A DNA stretch of 64,000 nucleotides from positions 39,484 through 103,483 of the forward strand of contig CANLNQ010000025.1 in the NCBI GenBank assembly GCA_947492525.1, read 5' to 3'. Origin of the DNA: an uncultured Granulosicoccus sp. Its GTDB lineage: Bacteria > Pseudomonadota > Gammaproteobacteria > Granulosicoccales > Granulosicoccaceae. The position numbers were made by a program, and so were the translations under genes. Each line of letters opens with the position of its first letter. Position 1 is the stretch's first letter. Shown here in pieces: positions 59,635 to 64,000 of the stretch. Under the pieces are notes generated by a model. The model worked only from the letters and a program-made list of their open reading frames with translations, did not search any database and was not told the DNA's origin.

Positions 59635-61176
59635 TCAACCATAGGGCCTCAAAAGCAGCGATGTACCTTTCATCGACTCGGGCTGTGACAACCCCATCAA
59701 TTCCAGAATCGTCGGTGCAATTGACGGCAGGCCATTTCCGTTACCGAGCTCCCAGGCGACAGTGTCATGGATGGTGCAAGCCACAGGAAATGTCGTGTGC
59801 TGGGTATGAGGTTCACCGCTAACCGGGTCAACCAACATGTCCGCGTTGCCATGATCGGCTGTCAGGACAATAGAGTATTCGTTCTCGACAGCGGTTTCCC
59901 ACATGCGGCCAACCATGGCATCCACAGTCTCTACGGCGCTGACAACTGCCTCAGGCACACCTGTATGACCCACCATGTCGCCATTGGCAAGATTGACAAC
60001 AATCAAACCTGCCTCCTGTTGCTCGAGCGCGCGAAGTATACCTTGCGTCACCTCTTCGGCGCTCATCTCAGGCTGAAGATCGTACGTGGCAACCTTGGGA
60101 GAATTCACCAGCAATCTTTCTTCATTCACAAGCGGCTCATCCTGACCACCATTGAAGAAGAAAGTCACGTGAGGGTACTTTTCGGTCTCAGCTGATCGAA
60201 TCTGTTTGATACCCGCATCTGCCACGACCTGCCCCAGCGTTTTTCCCGGCTCATCTCGCGTGAAGGCGCAGGCAAACGGGTAGGAACTTTCGTAGCGAGT
60301 CATGGTGGTGAGCGTTATTGGTGAAAAATCACCGCGATCAAATCCGTCGAACTCATCCAGCCCCAAGGCTTCACTCAATTCACGAGGACGATCGTTGCGG
60401 AAATTGAAGAAGAAGACCTCTGTACCGGCATCCATCGGTTTATGGGTGTCTACCACCGTGGGGCAGATGAACTCATCAGTCTCCCCTGCATCGTAAGCGA
60501 GTTGAATTGCTTCATCTGCTGTAGAGGCTTTTCGGCCTTCCGCCGATACCATGGCCAACCAGGCTTTTTCGACTCGATCCCATCGTTTGTCGCGGTCCAT
60601 CGCGAAATAACGTCCGGAAACCGTAGCGACACGTCCCTTGGCACTCTCCAGAGATGGCAGGACCTTGCTCAAGAATTGGCGCGCACTGGAGGGCGCGGTA
60701 TCCCGGCCATCGGTGATCACGTGCAGCACCGGGACTATCTCGCGACTTGCGCAAAGCTCGATCAGAGCAACCAGGTGATCCGTGTGGCTATGCACGCCCC
60801 CATCAGACACCAGACCGACAAGGTGCAATTCGCCGCTTTTTTCTGCTGCTCTCTCTAGTGCTTCGGTGACAGCCGGGTTTTGCGAAAAACTGTTGTCAGC
60901 GATGGCATCACCGATCTTGACCAGATCCTGCCTCAATACGGTGCCTGCACCCAGTGTCAGATGGCCGACTTCGGAATTCCCCATCTGGCCTTCCGGCAAG
61001 CCTACCGCACGACCGGAAGCCTCCAACAGACATGTCGGGTGGTGAGAATAAAGCTGATCGAGGTTGGGAGTATTCGCCTGCGCGACCGCATTATCGAGCT
61101 TGGAAGGATTGACTCCAATGCCATCCATGATTATCAACAAGACGCGTCTGCGTGGTGGTTGCTTGTAGTCAGTCAT
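59635..61176 (-). CDS. gpmI: 2,3-Bisphosphoglycerate-independent phosphoglycerate mutase
   Basis: 513 residues; glycolytic phosphoglycerate isomerisation by a phosphoserine intermediate. The catalytic Ser68 is in MGNSEVGHL, Asp18 in IMDGIGVNP, and further metal ligands are in TADHGNAD. AGAGGA is about 10 bases before the ATG at 61176. A near-match of the motif lies within the gene at 60441 and encodes VVDTHKP. Confidence 0.94.
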   Translation of the reverse strand: MTDYKQPPRRRVLLIIMDGIGVNPSKLDNAVAQANTPNLDQLYSHHPTCLLEASGRAVGLPEGQMGNSEVGHLTLGAGTVLRQDLVKIGDAIADNSFSQNPAVTEALERAAEKSGELHLVGLVSDGGVHSHTDHLVALIELCASREIVPVLHVITDGRDTAPSSARQFLSKVLPSLESAKGRVATVSGRYFAMDRDKRWDRVEKAWLAMVSAEGRKASTADEAIQLAYDAGETDEFICPTVVDTHKPMDAGTEVFFFNFRNDRPRELSEALGLDEFDGFDRGDFSPITLTTMTRYESSYPFACAFTRDEPGKTLGQVVADAGIKQIRSAETEKYPHVTFFFNGGQDEPLVNEERLLVNSPKVATYDLQPEMSAEEVTQGILRALEQQEAGLIVVNLANGDMVGHTGVPEAVVSAVETVDAMVGRMWETAVENEYSIVLTADHGNADMLVDPVSGEPHTQHTTFPVACTIHDTVAWELGNGNGLPSIAPTILELMGLSQPESMKGTSLLLRPYG

Positions 61177-61294
61177 GAACAGTCAGATCCTCTAAAGTAT
61201 TGGAGAACAATGCGAACCTCGTCCTTCTGAACAGCAGTCGCACAAGAACAGATAGCCTGGCGACCCTGTCTGGCCTGATCGGTCACAACAAGAC

Positions 61295-61306
61295 CAGACA
61301 CCCATA
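61295..61306. repeat. Interspersed motif copy in the gap between gpmI and tatC
   Basis: Exact CAGACACCCATAA in a gene-free segment. Confidence 0.85.
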
Positions 61307-61355
61307 ACGCCACCTGCTAGCTGCCGGGAAGTCCTGCATCCCCGAATCACTCAGC

Positions 61356-62321
61356 TCAATCACCTTTCTCATCATCGGACGAATCCGTCAAACTGTTCCG
61401 ATAACGGCCCTGAGAGTCGGGTTTCTGCGCATGTGAAGAAGCCGATTGATCTTCTGCCGATGAGTCATGGGTGTCTGATCGAGTAGTAGAACCCGACTCA
61501 GAAGACGCATCCGTTGATTTATGGGTGTCTGGTGTTGAGGGTGTATCGTCTTCGTTGTATTGGCGTTCACGCGCGACTCCGGCATCGGCGATACGTTGCT
61601 TGTAGCTGCGGGAGAATATGATGCCCACCTCGTACAGCAACCACATGGGTATGGCGAGCAGAGTTTGCGAAATCATGTCTGGCGGGGTCAGGAACATGCC
61701 GATGATGAACGCCGCCACGAACACATAGGGCCTTATCTTGACCAGGTTCTCCGGCGTGGTGATGCCAACGGCGACAACCAGCACTGTTGCAACCGGCACT
61801 TCAAAGGCGATGCCGAAGGCAAAGAACAAAGTGATGACAAAGTCCAGATATCGGCCGATGTCGGTACTTACCGTGACGCCTTCCGGCGCGACGCTGGTGA
61901 AAAACCCGAAGACCAGCGGAAAGACCACGAAATAGGCAAAACAGACACCCAGATAGAACAGAGCGGTGCTCGAGACCAGCAGCGGTACCACCAGCTTCTT
62001 TTCATGAGAATAGAGGCCAGGGGCGATGAACGCCCATATCTGATAAAGAAGATACGGGACTGCCAGAAACACGCAGAGCATCAGCGTGAGCTTGAAAGGG
62101 ATGAAGAATGGTGCAGCCACATCGATTGCAATCATCTGGCTGTCTGGCAGGTGCTTGAGCAGAGGCGCTGCCAACGCTGTATAGATGCTGTCCGAAAACC
62201 AGAACAGGCACAGGAACAGCACACCGACAGACAGCAACATCTTCAACAACCTGTCCCGCAACTCGACGAGATGGGACAGGAAACCTTGTTCTTGCTCTAC
62301 GGCTGAATCTGACGTGGCCAT
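61356..62321 (-). CDS. tatC: Twin-arginine translocase subunit TatC with extended C-terminal tail
   Basis: 321 residues. The core 245-250 residues are canonical: N-terminal [11 protein letters not shown], six helices, and [20 protein letters not shown] in the third helix region. The last 80 residues are a polar Ser/Asp/Thr-rich tail not present in typical TatC (about 250 residues), with two motif copies encoding PDTHKS and SDTHDS. One further motif in the opposite orientation lies in the transmembrane region and encodes LGVCF. Operon with hisE, tatA, tatB. Confidence 0.94.
   Translation of the reverse strand: MATSDSAVEQEQGFLSHLVELRDRLLKMLLSVGVLFLCLFWFSDSIYTALAAPLLKHLPDSQMIAIDVAAPFFIPFKLTLMLCVFLAVPYLLYQIWAFIAPGLYSHEKKLVVPLLVSSTALFYLGVCFAYFVVFPLVFGFFTSVAPEGVTVSTDIGRYLDFVITLFFAFGIAFEVPVATVLVVAVGITTPENLVKIRPYVFVAAFIIGMFLTPPDMISQTLLAIPMWLLYEVGIIFSRSYKQRIADAGVARERQYNEDDTPSTPDTHKSTDASSESGSTTRSDTHDSSAEDQSASSHAQKPDSQGRYRNSLTDSSDDEKGD
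61467..61531. repeat. Two in-frame motif copies in the TatC tail
   Basis: Exact cores at 61467-61477 and 61520-61531, same orientation, 53 bases apart, read on the coding strand as SDTH and PDTH. Confidence 0.85.
61942..61953. repeat. Motif copy in a TatC membrane helix
   Basis: CAGACACCCAGA, an exact 10-base core with opposite polarity relative to the tail copies. It encodes LGVC near residues 124-127. Confidence 0.82.
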
Positions 62322-62359
62322 GAATTGGGTGCGCTACCAGTCTGACAATGCGTTTTCGA

Positions 62360-62935
62360 TCAACTACCGGAATCTGTCCCGGTTCGATTCACATTCGTAG
62401 AATCGCCTCCCGGGGTTGAGTTCTCGGAGCGCAAAGTGGGTGTCTGTTGACCACCAGTATCATCCGGTGGGGTGGTGGGAGCCGAGGTAGTCTGCTCTGT
62501 ATCGCGTGCAACAGCCTCAGGAATCTGATCGGGGTCGCGGGTACCGTTGACAGAATCACCTGCCGCCGAACCAACCTGATTGCCGTCGGTGGAAGCCTTC
62601 TCGGCATCGAGCTCCTTGACACTCGTCTCCAGCTCTCCAAGGCTCTTTTTTGCGCCCTGCACGACGTCCCGAGTACTGCTCTCGAAATCCTTTTTCGCCG
62701 TGTGGACCATATTCTTGAGCTCGTTGATCTGCTCTCGCTGATCACCGATAAGCTTCTTCAGATCACCCGTTTCCAGCTCTGATGCGAGATCCGTCTTGAC
62801 ACCCCGCACGAACCGCTGCAGTTTGCCGACCCATTGCCCGGCCGTCCTGGCGACCGCCGGCAGGCGCTCGGGCCCGATCACCACCAACGATACGATGCCG
62901 ATCAGTAGAATCTCTGTGAAGCCAACGTCAAACAC
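62360..62935 (-). CDS. tatB: Twin-arginine translocase subunit TatB
   Basis: 191 residues. N-terminal membrane segment FDVGFTEILLIGIVSLVVIG with the GPERLP hinge, then an amphipathic helix. The C-terminal half is a Ser/Thr/Asp-rich tail that includes a motif copy encoding GGQQTPTLRSE. GTG at 62935. Coupled in the tat operon. Confidence 0.92.
   Translation of the reverse strand: MFDVGFTEILLIGIVSLVVIGPERLPAVARTAGQWVGKLQRFVRGVKTDLASELETGDLKKLIGDQREQINELKNMVHTAKKDFESSTRDVVQGAKKSLGELETSVKELDAEKASTDGNQVGSAAGDSVNGTRDPDQIPEAVARDTEQTTSAPTTPPDDTGGQQTPTLRSENSTPGGDSTNVNRTGTDSGS
62437..62446. repeat. In-frame motif copy in the TatB tail
   Basis: Exact core encoding QQTPT in the hydrophilic C-terminus. 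Confidence 0.85.
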
Positions 62936-62966
62936 GTGCTAACAATCCGAAGGTTGCATTGCGCGA

Positions 62967-63194
62967 TCAGACGGATTTCTGATCATCGGTCTTCTGCATG
63001 ACAGGCTCATCGGCCGGCTTTGAAGCATCTTCCAGTTGCTCTGCAGGCGTTGACTCATCTTCCTTGACGGCCTGCTTGAAGCCCTTGACCGCAGAACCGA
63101 GATCACCACCGAGGTTCTTGAGACGTTTGGCACCGAATATCAACACGACGATGACCAGAATGATCAACAGTTGAGGAACACTTGGCATACCCAT
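62967..63194 (-). CDS. tatA: Twin-arginine translocase subunit TatA
   Basis: 75 residues with the membrane segment [15 protein letters not shown], the [10 protein letters not shown] hinge and an amphipathic helix. Its C-terminus has no motif copy. It begins 17 bases after hisE on the same strand. Confidence 0.94.
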   Translation of the reverse strand: MGMPSVPQLLIILVIVVLIFGAKRLKNLGGDLGSAVKGFKQAVKEDESTPAEQLEDASKPADEPVMQKTDDQKSV

Positions 63195-63211
63195 AACTTT
63201 TCTCTATTTGT

Positions 63212-63532
63212 CTATTTACTGGTGCGTGAGGCCTTTTCGGCATGACCCGAAACCCCTTCGCGACGCTGAAGTTCATCCAGAATATCCTGCGGCCCCAGCC
63301 CCTTGGCACTCATCATGACCAGCATGTGAAACCATACATCGGCAGCTTCGGACACCAGATGATCCCGATTGTCCCCCTTGGCTGCGAGAATGAATTCCAC
63401 AGCTTCCTCACCTACTTTCTTCAATATGGCGTCATCACCGCCCGCAAACAAGCTTGCGGTGTAGGATTCTGCTGCATCACTCTGCCGTCTGGCGTCGATC
63501 TGAGCGCCCAGCCGTGCAAGAATGTCACTCAT
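63212..63532 (-). CDS. hisE: Phosphoribosyl-ATP pyrophosphatase
   Basis: 106 residues; second step of histidine synthesis. All-alpha MazG-like fold with the conserved KKVGEEAVEFILAAKGDN and SEAADVWFHMLVMM acidic metal sites. The frame extends to 63724, but the ATG at 63532 is preferred by length. Followed directly by tatABC, as in many gammaproteobacteria. Confidence 0.93.
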   Translation of the reverse strand: MSDILARLGAQIDARRQSDAAESYTASLFAGGDDAILKKVGEEAVEFILAAKGDNRDHLVSEAADVWFHMLVMMSAKGLGPQDILDELQRREGVSGHAEKASRTSK

Positions 63533-63868
63533 ACCGATGTCTCGCCGAAAATTCCCAAGGATGCATAGTGTATCCGCACAGAGGCATCCTACATGTGTTC
63601 TGTACTCAATATTTATTCTTGCTCTCGACGCATGCGCTCGCAGAGCAGGCGACGATGGCCTGACTGCCTGGCCGTTTGACGGGCTGTCGAGCCTTGGCCT
63701 CATGATATCGCAAGATTCGATCACGGCGAATCAACGCTCTGGCCTTTATCGTGTGTAGTCGATTGCAGCAGTATGCATCCACATGCCACGCCTGAACCGC
63801 AACGAGGCTTCTGACGTGCGATTTGGCTGTCTTCCGTGACACATCCGGTGCGACGGCTCTGGCGTGCC
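63533..63868. other. Intergenic region upstream of hisE
   Basis: 336 bases without convincing coding potential. A frame could continue towards the right edge but carries no recognisable domain. No promoter seen. Confidence 0.5.
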
Positions 63869-64000
63869 GGGCAGTTCGGGCAGTTCGGGCAGTTCGGGCA
63901 GTTCGGGCAGTTCGGGCAGTTCGGGCAGCTCAGGCAGCTCAGGCAGCTCAGGCAGCTCAGGCAGCTCAGGCAGCTCAGGCAGCTCAGGCAGCTCAGGCAG
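63869..64000. repeat. 9-base tandem array at the window's right edge
   Basis: Seven copies of GGGCAGTTC switch abruptly to about seven or more of AGGCAGCTC, continuing beyond the window. The two-block structure indicates fixed variant expansion. No frame of it belongs to an identified gene. Confidence 0.92.

Noticed and set aside
60785..60795. CAGACACCAG in gpmI as a motif copy
   Set aside because: Only seven to eight core bases agree and the third C of CCC is missing.
38506..62446. Interspersed motif as a chromosome-segregation or replication polarity signal
   Set aside because: Orientation is almost evenly split (15 versus 14), whereas such signals are strongly strand-biased.
63606..63842. 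Short minus-strand frame right of hisE
   Set aside because: No ribosome-binding site, no recognisable domain, and it ends before the tandem array.

Overview
This window is a stretch of gammaproteobacterial chromosome, moderately GC-rich by eye. The family assignments that support this are fadBA, tatABC downstream of hisE, RNase T (rnt), glnS, uup, SixA, IbaG/BolA and a gammaproteobacterial-type UvrD helicase/exonuclease pair. There is no rRNA, no CRISPR-Cas locus and no recognisable prophage. One tRNA gene (Thr, anticodon TGT) is present. I cannot name the genus from the sequence alone; a marine or environmental aerobe is a reasonable inference from the bacterial sodium channel, PQQ-type dehydrogenase, multihaem cytochrome and peptide uptake genes.

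Layout. 1-4101: UvrD-like helicase (cut by the window start) and its partner nuclease. 4227-7480: galE, then a Ser/Thr kinase with a cyclic-nucleotide-binding domain and a small membrane protein. 7602-9990: rnt, arfB, grxD and sodB. 10326-13027: argD, argF and an unknown gene. 13071-24665: patatin lipase, type IV pilin accessory protein, a small exopolysaccharide-export pair, a pentahaem cytochrome lipoprotein, a secreted PQQ-type dehydrogenase, a TTC38-like TPR protein and a hydrolase. 24688-32122: a tight operon of M20 deacylase, a complete peptide ABC importer and a DmpA-type aminopeptidase, which looks like a peptide-scavenging unit. 33149-38502: beta-oxidation genes fadA, fadB and fadE. 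38874-49622: sodium channel, AraC regulator, GGDEF-EAL protein, tRNA-Thr, coaX-birA, M61 peptidase and glnS. 50123-63532: two paralogous LysM/SH3 lipoproteins, sixA, small unknown genes, ibaG, uup, a RAYT-like transposase, gpmI, tatC, tatB, tatA and hisE.

The most unusual feature is a short non-palindromic motif, consensus TATGGGTGTCTGAT (complement ATCAGACACCCATA). By manual count its 10-base core TGGGTGTCTG occurs 29 times on the two strands (about 0.1 expected by chance). 27 of these lie between 38.5 and 62.5 kb. It occurs between genes, as a near-regular 44-bp array upstream of glnS, at gene starts and stops, and in frame inside protein linkers, where it encodes QTPI/QTPT or SDTH (LysM lipoprotein, SixA, Uup, TatB, TatC). 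In two hydrophobic segments it is used in the opposite orientation as GVC. A RAYT-type HUH transposase sits inside this zone with two copies just upstream. The motif behaves like an uptake-sequence-like signal or a mobile micro-repeat; which one cannot be decided from this window.

A second genome habit is a set of unrelated short-unit tandem arrays (units of 7, 9 or 12 bases) in intergenic DNA at 8.7, 38.7, 40.95, 43.7 and 63.9 kb. Three of the five use a 9-base unit.
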